From assembly GCA_017633985.1 (NCBI GenBank), contig JAGBOF010000019.1, positions 62,001-126,000 of the forward strand: a stretch of 64,000 nucleotides of DNA. Direction: 5' to 3'. Below the pieces are notes generated by a model that saw nothing but the letters and a program-made list of their open reading frames with translations, did not search any database and was not told the origin of the DNA. Both the position numbers and the translations under genes were made by a program. Each line of letters begins with the position of its first letter. Within the stretch, counting starts at the first letter, position 1. Positions 1 to 8,579 of the stretch are shown here, piece by piece. Source of the DNA: Bacteroidales bacterium (GTDB lineage Bacteria > Bacteroidota > Bacteroidia > Bacteroidales > P3).

Positions 1-369
1 AGCAACAATCAGCTTACCGAAGTAAACCGAAGCAGCGTTGTATTCGGAGGAGGCTACAGATTTAAAGACGTAAGGGTCAAAGTAAGGACGGGAGACAATA
101 CAAGCCGCGAATTTAAAAGCGACATTTTGGTTAAAGCAGACTTCAGCATCACCAATAACAAGACCATATTAAGGAAAATTGACCAAAACAGCAACATAAC
201 CTCGGCAGGAACCAAAGTTGCAAACATAAACTTAAGCGGTGAATACTCGCTGACCGAAAAAATCATCTTAAAAGCATTCTTTGAAAGCACAATCAATACG
301 CCGCATATCAGCAGCAGCTACCCTACCTCCACAACTTCGGGCGGATTCTCCATCAAAGTAATTTTGTAA
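1..369 (+). CDS. sprA: SprA, T9SS outer-membrane translocon, C-terminal fragment
   Basis: The frame is open from base 1 to a TAA at 367-369, giving the last 122 residues of a protein that begins outside the window. The alternating strand pattern, the phrases GGGYRFKDVR, KADFSITNNKTILRKID and the ending SYPTSTTSGGFSIKVIL match the C-terminal end of SprA (Sov), as I remember that family. SprA is the giant outer-membrane barrel that forms the T9SS exit pore. The terminal strands seen here would close the barrel. A T9SS cargo protein is encoded at 59517-62105, so the system appears to be in use. The identification rests on pattern memory of a short fragment. Confidence 0.82.
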   Translation, partial: SNNQLTEVNRSSVVFGGGYRFKDVRVKVRTGDNTSREFKSDILVKADFSITNNKTILRKIDQNSNITSAGTKVANINLSGEYSLTEKIILKAFFESTINTPHISSSYPTSTTSGGFSIKVIL

Positions 370-490
370 CGGATTTCACTAATCTATCCTGTGATTTCAA
401 GGATTTTTTAAGGCAGAAAAACACTGATCTGACAGCATTTTTCACGGCAAAGAAACCACCTCATTTTGTTATTGTTACAAACTGATAAAA

Positions 491-572
491 TAATACGGCG
501 TAAAAAAAATATTAAAACGCCGTATTATTTTACTGATAAGGCGTTTTAATTTCTTAAAACGGCGTGTTTTTT
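491..572. repeat. Family A phased array 1
   Basis: Four ACGSCGT-type cores with GC dinucleotides at 498, 519, 541 and 562 (steps 21, 22, 21) separated by A/T-rich linkers. It lies between the convergent ends of sprA and the lipoprotein at 727. A poly-T run follows the last core at 565-572. The rest of the 370-726 gap holds only the hairpin at 663-697. Confidence 0.85.
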
Positions 573-662
573 TTACGGGTTATCTTCCCACCTTTTTTAG
601 TACGCAAATCAGTTGATTTTACCGCCGCATTATGCTGTCTTTTTATGCATACATAAAAACTT

Positions 663-697
663 AGCGGGTGATTGAAAATCTGTTTCAATCACCCGCT
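663..697. terminator. Bidirectional hairpin terminator
   Basis: Perfect 15-bp inverted repeat (663-677 and 683-697, arm agcgggtgattgaaa) with a 5-nt loop, placed between the convergent sprA and the lipoprotein ending at 727. The T-run is weak, so factor-independent termination is inferred from stem strength and position. Confidence 0.6.
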
Positions 698-726
698 GTT
701 ACGGATATACTACCCGTTGTTAGGAA

Positions 727-1248
727 TTATTTTCTTTTTCCCGTGAATGTCATATTCATATCACTGTTGCCTCTTGAAGAATGAACTACAGCTTCAAATG
801 TCAACTCTCCTTTGGTAATTTTACCGTTTATGGAAGTGATAACATAACCTGCAGAGCCTGCAGACTGACCGTGCATAAATGCTTCAGGTTCGATATTTGC
901 TCCTGTAAGAACCGTATCACCGTTTTGAACTGCAAAACTTACGCCGTTCATTGCGAAATCCATCAGTCCCATACCTTGTTTCATACCTTCGGAGAAAGTA
1001 ACATTCTGCATTAATACATCACACGTCTTGGTTGAATCAACACATGTAGTTTGTACGTCTACGTCATCGATAGAAAATGCAGGATTATCTATCTTTGATT
1101 CACCGTTAAACACGGATACGTTTACATTATTAGTAACTTCTGTTTGTTGATCGTTACCGCCTTTTTTGTCATCGTCGTCATCATCGCCGCATGCTGCAAA
1201 TGATAATGCTGCTACTGCTACTAAAAGCAATTTTTTGTAATTTTTCAT
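727..1248 (-). CDS. Small surface lipoprotein, calycin-like
   Basis: A 173-residue protein with a lipoprotein signal peptide (hydrophobic residues 7-18, lipobox FAAC, lipid Cys at about 20) followed by G and six Asp. An acidic run just after the Cys is the Bacteroidota lipoprotein export signal, so surface display is likely. The mature part is beta-rich. It shares a pattern with the lipoprotein at 5844-6317: V-F, then a short NG strand, then GDT-L-GA-I-P, then a Y-hydrophobic-T/S-IN strand and a closing FTGKRK-like end. This resembles small Bacteroidales calycin-like secreted proteins, but function is unknown. Its own start is ATG at 1246-1248. Confidence 0.72.
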   Translation of the reverse strand: MKNYKKLLLVAVAALSFAACGDDDDDDKKGGNDQQTEVTNNVNVSVFNGESKIDNPAFSIDDVDVQTTCVDSTKTCDVLMQNVTFSEGMKQGMGLMDFAMNGVSFAVQNGDTVLTGANIEPEAFMHGQSAGSAGYVITSINGKITKGELTFEAVVHSSRGNSDMNMTFTGKRK

Positions 1249-1292
1249 TTGTTGTACTTGTTTTAATTGTTGTTTTACTATGTTATTTAACC

Positions 1293-1700
1293 TTAATTTA
1301 TCTTCTTACCGTTATAAGTAACCTTCTTTTGTCCGAAATACGTCGTTATACGCAATTCATCATTCTCCATAACGCCGTTAAACTTCGTTACGGCATATTT
1401 TTCTTTCGGTTGGTTCTTTACAAGAGGTATAAGGTTGTTTCCCGACAGGAAAGTTTTATCACCTTGTACCGTTCTGTTTAAACCTCTTATGTCTGCGTCC
1501 ACTTTAACCGGCATCAAACGGGCGAATTTGGCTCTGAAAATCGTACCGTCAGCCTTTTTACCGTTTTCTCTTACCTGTATGACAACATTTTTACGCGTAT
1601 AATCCCCCACTGTCATCGTTCCCTTGTATTTAGTCGTCTGGGCAAATGCAGCAAAGGCAGTTACAATCATAAAAACGTATGTAAAAATCTTTTTTGTCAT
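1293..1700 (-). CDS. Small secreted calycin-like protein
   Basis: 135 residues with a standard signal peptide ending AAFAQ (cleavage after about 20), so probably periplasmic rather than lipid-anchored. The mature chain alternates short strands: ADGTIFRAKFARLMPVKVDA, then a G-rich turn, then LSG-N-IP and a final TYNGKK. The layout (hydrophobic strand, M-V-V-D, G-x-LSG, NGV-x-N-x-L) is like the lipoproteins at 727-1248 and 5844-6317, so the three may be diverged members of one fold. A TAATTTTG promoter box lies on the minus strand at 1742-1749. Its stop is 44 bp upstream of the start of the 727-1248 gene, and the two may be co-transcribed. Function unknown. Confidence 0.65.
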   Translation of the reverse strand: MTKKIFTYVFMIVTAFAAFAQTTKYKGTMTVGDYTRKNVVIQVRENGKKADGTIFRAKFARLMPVKVDADIRGLNRTVQGDKTFLSGNNLIPLVKNQPKEKYAVTKFNGVMENDELRITTYFGQKKVTYNGKKIN

Positions 1701-1741
1701 TATCTCAAAAACGTATTTAATGCTCTTAAAATTTCAAGTTG

Positions 1742-1749
1742 CAAAATTA
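1742..1749 (-). promoter_or_regulatory. -7 box TAATTTTG
   Basis: Exact match to the Bacteroidota primary sigma -7 element TAnnTTTG on the minus strand, about 42 bp upstream of the ATG at 1700. Confidence 0.6.
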
Positions 1750-1775
1750 CTTCTGTTTTACAAAGTATGCAATCA

Positions 1776-2699
1776 CTATATTTGAGTATTTTTCGTTTTA
1801 TTCTTCTTAACGATTATTCCGTTTACCACCACAATACCCATAATCACCACAAAAGCTATAAGAATGGATATCATCTCGGTTTTATACTGCTGCGGATTAA
1901 CCCAGATCTCCTTAAACATATTGAGTCTTCCCAATATCTCAACAGGAGTCCAGAACACGATAACCGTAGCAATCGCCATACGGATGTTAGCACCCCACGA
2001 AGCAAGTTTCAATTGCTTTTTAAAGATAAAGAACGACCCTACAAGACAGCCCATGCCCACTAATAAGGTTATAAAATGTCTTTCCCCGAGGAAATTATCG
2101 TCGTAACAGAACATCAACAATATGTAAGAAGTCCATATTATCATATTAAACTCCATGAAAGTGACCAATGAAGTATGTCTTACTATCGGTTTGGCAACTA
2201 TTTCCTTCTTACGGGAACGGAAAAAGACCTTTTGGCACCAGTTGATGAAGTCGCATCCCGTAGGAATGCAGAATAAATAAAACAACATGAACAATGCCCA
2301 AAGTCCGAAGGTTGCCGGCAGGATTAAATACTCTGGTTTGGTGGCTATATCCATACCTTGAGCCACTGCTTGGTCAAAAGGCATCAACGCTCCGCCTTCC
2401 AATTCGCACATTGTGCCGAAACGTCTGGCGTAATACAGGAATAAAAATTCTATCCAGCCCGTCCAAAAGAACAATGCACCGAATAAACCATACAATGTCT
2501 GTTTGGTGTCGCCTTTGACGAATATGCCCACAATCACAAGCACCACTCCCAAAACTCCCAACATAAAACCGCCTGCATGCAAAGCCGTTTCACTCATTGT
2601 TTTTTCCATTATTATCATCGCCGCATGTCCTAACGGCATGGTGAAAAGCACCAATAAAAATGACAATACCGCTTTTGCCCAATACTTCTGTGTTTTCAT
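1776..2699 (-). CDS. Polytopic membrane protein, unknown function
   Basis: I do not recognise this 307-residue protein. It shows about eight hydrophobic segments: near residues 10-27, 42-61, 68-90, 125-147, 184-200, 212-230, 240-255 and 280-298. A charged loop (FFRSRKKEIVAKPIVRH) lies between segments four and five, and the C-terminus is Lys-rich (IIVKKNKTKNTQI), presumably cytoplasmic. There are Cys residues in loops (MCELEGG, CIPTGCDFINWCQ) but no clear cofactor motif. It starts at ATG 2697-2699 with a TAATTTTG box upstream and stands alone, with a divergent gene on one side and a co-directional small gene on the other. Confidence 0.75.
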   Translation of the reverse strand: MKTQKYWAKAVLSFLLVLFTMPLGHAAMIIMEKTMSETALHAGGFMLGVLGVVLVIVGIFVKGDTKQTLYGLFGALFFWTGWIEFLFLYYARRFGTMCELEGGALMPFDQAVAQGMDIATKPEYLILPATFGLWALFMLFYLFCIPTGCDFINWCQKVFFRSRKKEIVAKPIVRHTSLVTFMEFNMIIWTSYILLMFCYDDNFLGERHFITLLVGMGCLVGSFFIFKKQLKLASWGANIRMAIATVIVFWTPVEILGRLNMFKEIWVNPQQYKTEMISILIAFVVIMGIVVVNGIIVKKNKTKNTQI

Positions 2700-2746
2700 C
2701 TTAATTTGTCTGTTTTATAGTTAATACGGTTGTTTAATTAAGGATG

Positions 2747-2754
2747 CAAAATTA
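2747..2754 (-). promoter_or_regulatory. -7 box TAATTTTG
   Basis: Minus-strand TAnnTTTG match about 48 bp upstream of the membrane-protein ATG at 2699. Confidence 0.6.
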
Positions 2755-2887
2755 CACTTTTTCCAGCTAATACCATATCACCACATTTGAGTATTTTAAT
2801 TTACCGAAGTTTTACGGGGTTTTAAAATATAAAAACAGCATATTCTTTTTGCCCTCTGATGAAAAATTCCAGCCTTATTACGCTTTA

Positions 2888-3000
2888 CTGCCGCCCCGTG
2901 GCGTATTATTTCTGAAAAAACTGTTTTTTTCAGGTAAAAAAACTATTTTTTAGGGTCAAAAAAACAGTTTTTTTCAGATTAATACGCCACGGGGCGGCAG
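2888..3000. repeat. Family B phased element, copy 1
   Basis: A 113-bp element bounded by a perfect 21-bp inverted repeat (2888-2908 and 2980-3000, ends CTGCCGCCCCGTGGCG). Inside are three A-tract/T-tract palindromes centred at 2921, 2943 and 2965, exactly 22 bp apart; the GC-rich arms continue the same period. The first and third inner units are complementary to each other. It sits in the divergent 2700-3151 space, 113 bp upstream of the yfhO -7 box. Nothing else coding is visible there. Confidence 0.88.
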
Positions 3001-3112
3001 CCAAACGTATACAGGCATTGGTAAAAAGGCAAAAGGCGGCAATCTTCTGACATTGTTTTAAGGTAAATATGTGTTTTATGCCGCTAATTTTCGTCAGATA
3101 AAGTTTTTTTTG

Positions 3113-3120
3113 TATTTTTG
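3113..3120 (+). promoter_or_regulatory. -7 box TATTTTTG
   Basis: TAnnTTTG match 32 bp upstream of the ATG at 3152. It falls inside the upstream part of the open frame and so argues for the later start. Confidence 0.55.
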
Positions 3121-3151
3121 CAAAACCATTACAATAAAATTATTGACGCAA

Positions 3152-5743
3152 ATGAATTGGAAAAAAATTTTACCTCACATTGCAGCCATTGTTGTGCTGA
3201 TAATAGTAAGTTTAATATACTTCTCCCCTGTTTTAAATAACAAACAGTTGCCGCAAAGCGATATGATGCAATTCCCTGGCATGAACAAAGCCCTTGAAGA
3301 CTACACAAGAGCAACGGGAGACAAGAGCGAATGGACTCCTAACATGTTTTCGGGTATGCCTTCCTACCAAATAGATTACGGACAAAAGGGCAACGTGTTC
3401 AAATCTCTTATAAGCCCGCTGAATTTATTCGATTCCACCCATTCTTTAGGCGTATTCTTCCTGTTGGCTCTGGGTTTTTATGTGTTTATGGTGTGCATGG
3501 GTGCTTCGCCGTGGCTTTCTTTGTTCGCAGGACTTATTTACGCATTGGCGTCATACAATATTATTATTATAAATGTGGGTCACATCACCAAAGCTTGGGC
3601 AATGGCAATGATGACTCCCGTTTTGGCGGGAATGATTCTTGTTTTCAGAAAAAAATATGCCGCAGGTTTTATCGTATTTACCGTATCCCTTGCCCTGCAA
3701 CTGACTTTCAATCACGTACAAATCACTTACTACACAGTAATCACGGCTTTCATTTTGGGCATATCGTACTTGGTTATTGCAGCAAAGCAAAAGGATTGGA
3801 AAGATTTCGGTAAAAGCGTAGGTGTATTGGTGCTTGGTGCCGTCTTGTCGGTATTGCCTTTGTCGGGACATCTGCTTGTCAATAACGAATACGTAAAATA
3901 TACTATGAGAGGCGGCAGTGAACTTACCGTTCACCCTCAAAACGACAAACAAAACATAAATCAAAATGGTTTGGACATCAATTACGCTTTCAATTGGTCG
4001 TACGGAAAAGCCGAAACAATGACATTATTGATTCCTGACTACATGGGCGGCGGTTCGGCAGACACAAGAATAAGCGATGAAAGCTCCAAACAGCTTCAAA
4101 ACCGCATACGCGAGATAAGAAATACCGCTCCTGCACAACAAAATCAGCAAAGAGCGCAACAACTCTACAACCAATATTTGGGAAGTACCTATTACGGCGA
4201 ACAACCCTTCACCGCAGGACCAGTTTATTTCGGTTCAATAGTCGTTTTCTTGGCTTTGTTGGGCTTTTTGGTCTTGGACAACAAATGGAGATGGTGGCTT
4301 TTGGCGGCAACCGTTATTTCAATATTGCTTTCTTGGGGTAATAATTTCATGGCACTTAATGCCTGGTTGTTTTACCACCTTCCTATGTACAACAAATTCC
4401 GTACTCCGTCGATGGCGTTGGTTATCGCTAACGTAACAATGTGCATTGCGGCTCTTATGGGGCTGAAATACTATTTGGAAAGCACGGATGAGAAAAAGAA
4501 AAAACGTTCTTTGTACATCAGTATGGCGGTTGCAGGCGGCATAACATTGCTTGCTGCAATTATTCCGTCACTTTTCAGCGATTTTACATGTTCAAAAGAC
4601 AACATTTTTGCACAAGAATTGGGTCAAAGCTTCATGTCGGCTTTGCAACAGGACAGGGAAAGTATGTTTACAAGCGATGCATTGCGTTCTTTCATCTTTA
4701 TAGCCGTTGCATTTGCCGCACTTATGCTTTATGACCGCAAGATAATCAAAAAAGACATTATAATAATATGTATAATAGGTCTTGCCGCCGTAATAGATTT
4801 ATGGGGTGTAGATTTAAGATACGTCAATAAGGATTCGTTCCGCTCAAAAAGTGAACTAATGACCGTTGCCACCGCTGCGGAAAACCAAATCATGGAAACA
4901 ACTGATGCAAACCACATCAATCATTACCGTGTTTACAACCTTACACGCAGTCCTTTTAACGATGCTTCGACATCTTATTTCATGCCTTCGATAGGCGGCT
5001 ATTCGGCAGCAAAGCTTCAGCGTTATCAGGATTTGATTGATTTTTATTTCACTAATACGCAATACAAGCAAAAGGATTTACAGGACACTGCCTTGTTGAA
5101 ACAAAACCCTATGAGGCAATTATATTATCAGTATAGGAATGCCCAAGGATTTCCTATGCCTAATTTCGGAGTTTTGAATATGCTTGACACCCGTTATATA
5201 ATATTCAGCGATAACGGCTTTATAGAAAACACCGAGGCTTTGGGTGCCGCTTGGTTTGTTAAAGATATACAATGGGTTAATAACGCTGACGAAGAAATTC
5301 AGGCGTTGGATAATTTCAATCCTAAACAGACTGCAGTGATTGACAAGAAATACAAAGACATCGTAAAAGCGGTAAACAATAGCGATACGTCTGCAAAAAT
5401 AGAACTTACGGAGGATGAAAGCACCAATATAACTCATCTGAAATACAAAACGTCTTCAACGACAGACAACATAGCGGTATTTTCCGAAATTTTCTACAAA
5501 GACTCGTGGCATTGCTACATTGACGGCAAGGAAGTTCCTTATTTCTGCACGGATTACGTACTTCGCGGAGTTTATGTACCTAAAGGAAACCACACCGTGG
5601 AATTTGTATGCAGCAGCGATACCCTTAAGAAAGGAAACACCGTTGCATTCATAGGTTCTGCAGCTGTTATACTTTGCATTATAGCCATCGCAGCCTATCC
5701 TTATTACAGAAAAAGAAAAGGTAATAACAAGGCAAAAAATTAA
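3152..5743 (+). CDS. YfhO-family multispan membrane protein
   Basis: 863 residues from the ATG at 3152, where a hydrophobic first helix (IAAIVVLIIVSLIYF) follows MNWKKILPH; the frame is open further upstream but the -7 box lies there. The segment PQSDMMQFPGMNKALEDY, the repeated W-P-F motifs (WTPNMFSGMPSYQ) and about twelve membrane spans in the first 540 residues are typical of the Bacteroidota YfhO family. A large extracytoplasmic domain (about 580-830) and a last span before a basic tail (YYRKRKGNNKAKN) follow. YfhO proteins are GT-C-like and linked to transfer of sugars onto lipid-anchored or wall glycans; the substrate here is unknown. Flanked by a family B element upstream and family A array 2 immediately downstream. 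Confidence 0.85.
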   Translation: MNWKKILPHIAAIVVLIIVSLIYFSPVLNNKQLPQSDMMQFPGMNKALEDYTRATGDKSEWTPNMFSGMPSYQIDYGQKGNVFKSLISPLNLFDSTHSLGVFFLLALGFYVFMVCMGASPWLSLFAGLIYALASYNIIIINVGHITKAWAMAMMTPVLAGMILVFRKKYAAGFIVFTVSLALQLTFNHVQITYYTVITAFILGISYLVIAAKQKDWKDFGKSVGVLVLGAVLSVLPLSGHLLVNNEYVKYTMRGGSELTVHPQNDKQNINQNGLDINYAFNWSYGKAETMTLLIPDYMGGGSADTRISDESSKQLQNRIREIRNTAPAQQNQQRAQQLYNQYLGSTYYGEQPFTAGPVYFGSIVVFLALLGFLVLDNKWRWWLLAATVISILLSWGNNFMALNAWLFYHLPMYNKFRTPSMALVIANVTMCIAALMGLKYYLESTDEKKKKRSLYISMAVAGGITLLAAIIPSLFSDFTCSKDNIFAQELGQSFMSALQQDRESMFTSDALRSFIFIAVAFAALMLYDRKIIKKDIIIICIIGLAAVIDLWGVDLRYVNKDSFRSKSELMTVATAAENQIMETTDANHINHYRVYNLTRSPFNDASTSYFMPSIGGYSAAKLQRYQDLIDFYFTNTQYKQKDLQDTALLKQNPMRQLYYQYRNAQGFPMPNFGVLNMLDTRYIIFSDNGFIENTEALGAAWFVKDIQWVNNADEEIQALDNFNPKQTAVIDKKYKDIVKAVNNSDTSAKIELTEDESTNITHLKYKTSSTTDNIAVFSEIFYKDSWHCYIDGKEVPYFCTDYVLRGVYVPKGNHTVEFVCSSDTLKKGNTVAFIGSAAVILCIIAIAAYPYYRKRKGNNKAKN

Positions 5744-5818
5744 AACGCCGTTTTAAGAAATTAATCAGGCGTTTTAGTAAATTAATCAGGCTCATTAATA
5801 AAATAATCAGGCACATTA
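5742..5818. repeat. Family A phased array 2
   Basis: Starts at the yfhO stop codon. GC dinucleotides at 5747, 5769, 5790 and 5811 (22, 21, 21): one ACGCCGT core, then three ATCAGGC cores. Tandem setting, between two plus-strand genes. Confidence 0.82.
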
Positions 5819-5843
5819 ATTAAATAAATAAATCAGTAGAACT

Positions 5844-6317
5844 ATGAAAAAAATCAAAAACTTTCTTTTTATTGCATTATGCATTTTTGCATTTGCAGCA
5901 TGTTCCGACGATGACAGCAATGACGGCACCAAGAAATCATTCCTGTACAGCGGATATTGGAATATCAGCGTAAGAAACTTCTCAATGGACGAATTACAAG
6001 TACAGACGGCATTAAACTTTGAGACAAACGTTGCTGATATTACACTGTTGAACGTGTATTTCAGCACAAACCAGGACAAAGCCGTTAACTTTAAAATCAA
6101 CGGATGCAAGATCAACATCTCTGACGGTGATACAATGCTTGTAGGTGCAGAAATCACCCCGTCCATATCAATAGCAAGTGAAAACATAGGAGCAAGAAAT
6201 TTCTATGTTAAAACCATCAATGCCACTATCAAGAACAACAAGATTGATTTGTCGGGTACATTCTCCCAATCAAACCACGATTTTACGGTTAAATACGACG
6301 GAGTAAGAAAAAAATAA
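5844..6317 (+). CDS. Small surface lipoprotein, calycin-like paralogue
   Basis: 157 residues with a lipoprotein signal peptide (lipobox FAAC, Cys at about 20) followed by SDDDSNDG, an acidic export-type tail as in surface lipoproteins of Bacteroidales. The mature domain shares the strand order and the GDTMLVGAEITPS motif with GDTVLTGANIEPE in the lipoprotein at 727-1248, so the two are paralogues. The C-terminus ends FTVKYDGVRKK, comparable with MTFTGKRK there. Function unknown; beta-sandwich or calycin-like fold is inferred from pattern only. A hairpin terminator follows at 6380-6405. No own promoter box was found, so read-through from yfhO is possible. Confidence 0.72.
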   Translation: MKKIKNFLFIALCIFAFAACSDDDSNDGTKKSFLYSGYWNISVRNFSMDELQVQTALNFETNVADITLLNVYFSTNQDKAVNFKINGCKINISDGDTMLVGAEITPSISIASENIGARNFYVKTINATIKNNKIDLSGTFSQSNHDFTVKYDGVRKK

Positions 6318-6379
6318 GATATCCGTGAGGTGTAATATCCGGTTTTGACTGAATACTTACCAACAGAATTATTTTAATT

Positions 6380-6421
6380 CCGCACTTTTATATTATAAGG
6401 TGCGGTTTTTATATTTTTTCA
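6380..6421 (+). terminator. Intrinsic terminator after lipoprotein
   Basis: Stem ccgcac (6380-6385) with gtgcgg (6400-6405), extended by one U-G and two U-A pairs, followed by a T-rich run through 6421. Confidence 0.65.
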
Positions 6422-6422
6422 T

Positions 6423-6453
6423 TTTGTTGATAACGGAATTTTTCGTAATTTTG
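6423..6453 (+). promoter_or_regulatory. gyrB promoter, TTTG / TAATTTTG
   Basis: A -33 TTTG at 6423-6426 and a -7 TAATTTTG at 6446-6453, 19 bp apart, match the two-part Bacteroidota consensus. The ATG follows at 6479. Confidence 0.7.
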
Positions 6454-6478
6454 CAAAAAGAAAATAACTGAAGAACTA

Positions 6479-8425
6479 ATGGATACGAACATTAATCAAA
6501 ACAATTACACCGCCGCCAATATTAATGTATTGGAAGGATTGGAAGCAGTGAGAAAACGTCCTGCCATGTATATAGGGGATGTTAATACAAACGGATTGCA
6601 CCATTTGGTCTACGAGGTTGTGGATAATTCCATTGACGAAGCTTTGGCGGGTTATTGCACTGACATAAAAGTTACAATACTTGAAGGAAATACTATCCGT
6701 GTGGAAGACAACGGAAGAGGTATTCCTGTTGATATGCACGAAAAAGAACACCGCAGCGCATTGGAAGTCGTTATGACGGTATTGCATGCGGGAGGTAAAT
6801 TTGATAAAGGCTCTTACAAAGTGTCGGGAGGTTTGCACGGTGTGGGAGTTTCCTGTGTCAATGCTTTGTCAAAACACGTTCATGTGACGGTTTACAGAGA
6901 CGGCAAAGTATATGAACAGGAGTATATGAGAGGAAAACCTCTTTATGCCGTAAAGGAAACAGGCACTACGGATAAACGCGGAACTACGGTGGAATTCACA
7001 CCGGATGACCAAGTGTTTACAACCACTGTTTATAACTATGACACTTTGGCTGCAAGGCTTCGGGAACTTGCTTTCCTAAACAAAGGTTTGCGATTGTCCA
7101 TTAAAGATTTGCGCGAAGCGGATGAAGACGGCAAGTACCGTGAAGATGAGTTTTATTCGGCAAACGGTTTAAGGGATTTCTTGGAATATTTGGATGCTTC
7201 AAGAGAAAAAATAACTCCCGAACCTATTTGCATCGAGGGAGAGAAGAACGGTATTCCTGTGGAGATTGCCATGCAATACAATACGACATTTACGGAGAAT
7301 CTGCACTCATACGTAAATAATATTAACACACATGAAGGCGGCACACACCTACAAGGTTTCCGCCAAGGTATGACCCGTACGCTTAAGAACTATGCAGAAA
7401 AAGAAAAGATGCTGGAAAAACTTAAGTTTGAGATAACGGGCGATGATTTCAGGGAAGGTTTGACTGCCGTTATTTCGGTTAAAGTTGCCGAACCGCAATT
7501 TGAGGGTCAGACAAAGACTAAACTGGGAAACAGTGAGGTTGTCAGCGCCGTCAGTCAGATGATTGCCGACAAACTTAACATATATCTTGAAGAGCATCCG
7601 AAGGAAGCAAAAGCCATTGTGGATAAAGTAATTCTTGCTGCAACTGCACGCCATGCTGCTCGCAAAGCCCGCGATTTGGTTCAAAGGCAAACAATAATGG
7701 GCGTTGCAGGTTTGCCTGGCAAATTGGCTGATTGTTCAAGTAATGACCCTGCTGAATGCGAACTATTCATAGTTGAGGGAGACAGTGCAGGCGGTACGGC
7801 AAAGCAAGGCAGGGACCGTGAACATCAAGCCATACTTCCGTTAAGGGGAAAGATTCTTAACGTAGAGAAAGTTATGCAACACCGCGTCCTTGATGCAGAA
7901 TCAATCAAAAATATTTATACAGCATTGGGTGTTTCAATAGGAACGCCTGACGACACCAAAGCATTGAACATGGAAAAACTCCGTTACCACAAAGTAATCA
8001 TTATGACAGATGCCGATGTGGACGGAGCGCATATTGCAGCTTTGATTTTAACTTTCTTCTTCCGCTATATGAGGGAACTTATCGATGCGGGACATGTCTA
8101 TATAGCTACTCCGCCGCTTTATCTTATCTCCAAAGGAAAAACATTCCGCAAATACTGCTGGACAGACGAAGAAAGAGCTGCCATAATTGAGGAATTGGGC
8201 GGATCTGACGGTGTGGAAGTTCAACGTTACAAAGGTTTGGGAGAAATGAGTGAGGATCAACTTTGGACGACAACCATGGATCCTGAACGCAGACTGCTTC
8301 GCCATGTAACTATTAACGACGCTGCTGAAGCCGACCGTATCTTCTCTATGCTTATGGGCGATGACGTTGCACCGAGAAGGGAATTTATCGAAGCCAATGC
8401 GAAATATGCAAACATAGATGCATAA
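6479..8425 (+). CDS. gyrB: DNA gyrase subunit B
   Basis: 648 residues, the usual length for Bacteroidota GyrB. With GyrA it introduces negative supercoils using ATP. The GHKL ATPase shows EVVDNSIDEA (46-55), DNGRGIP (77-83) and SGGLHGVG (about 116-123); the switch-loop lysine motif QTKTKLGN begins at residue 344. The TOPRIM domain shows EGDSAGG (433-439) and DADVDG (511-516), and RYKGLGEM lies near the C-terminus. No large insertion is present, which separates it from the gammaproteobacterial type. ParE is the alternative, but the start and length fit GyrB. It has its own strong promoter and ends at a bidirectional terminator shared with the convergent epimerase gene. Confidence 0.95.
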   Translation: MDTNINQNNYTAANINVLEGLEAVRKRPAMYIGDVNTNGLHHLVYEVVDNSIDEALAGYCTDIKVTILEGNTIRVEDNGRGIPVDMHEKEHRSALEVVMTVLHAGGKFDKGSYKVSGGLHGVGVSCVNALSKHVHVTVYRDGKVYEQEYMRGKPLYAVKETGTTDKRGTTVEFTPDDQVFTTTVYNYDTLAARLRELAFLNKGLRLSIKDLREADEDGKYREDEFYSANGLRDFLEYLDASREKITPEPICIEGEKNGIPVEIAMQYNTTFTENLHSYVNNINTHEGGTHLQGFRQGMTRTLKNYAEKEKMLEKLKFEITGDDFREGLTAVISVKVAEPQFEGQTKTKLGNSEVVSAVSQMIADKLNIYLEEHPKEAKAIVDKVILAATARHAARKARDLVQRQTIMGVAGLPGKLADCSSNDPAECELFIVEGDSAGGTAKQGRDREHQAILPLRGKILNVEKVMQHRVLDAESIKNIYTALGVSIGTPDDTKALNMEKLRYHKVIIMTDADVDGAHIAALILTFFFRYMRELIDAGHVYIATPPLYLISKGKTFRKYCWTDEERAAIIEELGGSDGVEVQRYKGLGEMSEDQLWTTTMDPERRLLRHVTINDAAEADRIFSMLMGDDVAPRREFIEANAKYANIDA

Positions 8426-8528
8426 TTTATATGTCTGCCACTATGTATGCGGAGTTACATTAAACATTTAGAAAGAGAATATCAGCATACATAAAGACAG
8501 TACACTGAATATAATTCATATAAACAAA

Positions 8529-8560
8529 TACAGCGGAAGTTTAATCAAACTTCCGCTGTA
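8529..8560. terminator. Bidirectional terminator between gyrB and epimerase
   Basis: Perfect 14-bp stem (8529-8542 and 8547-8560) with the 4-nt loop aatc, in the convergent gap. This is one of two convergent gaps without a family A array. Confidence 0.75.
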
Positions 8561-8579
8561 TTCTTATTACCGCTTGGGT

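Noticed and set aside
2888-3000. Ordinary rho-independent terminator
   Set aside because: Copies 1 and 2 lie between divergent genes where no transcript ends, and the inner 22-bp spacing is not explained by a terminator.
3071-3151. Upstream start of the yfhO frame
   Set aside because: It precedes the TATTTTTG box at 3113-3120, and the ATG at 3152 starts a proper membrane helix.
3493-3964. Reading frames on both strands inside yfhO
   Set aside because: They have no domains or start signals and lie in a fully supported gene; treated as shadows, as were other frames inside known genes.
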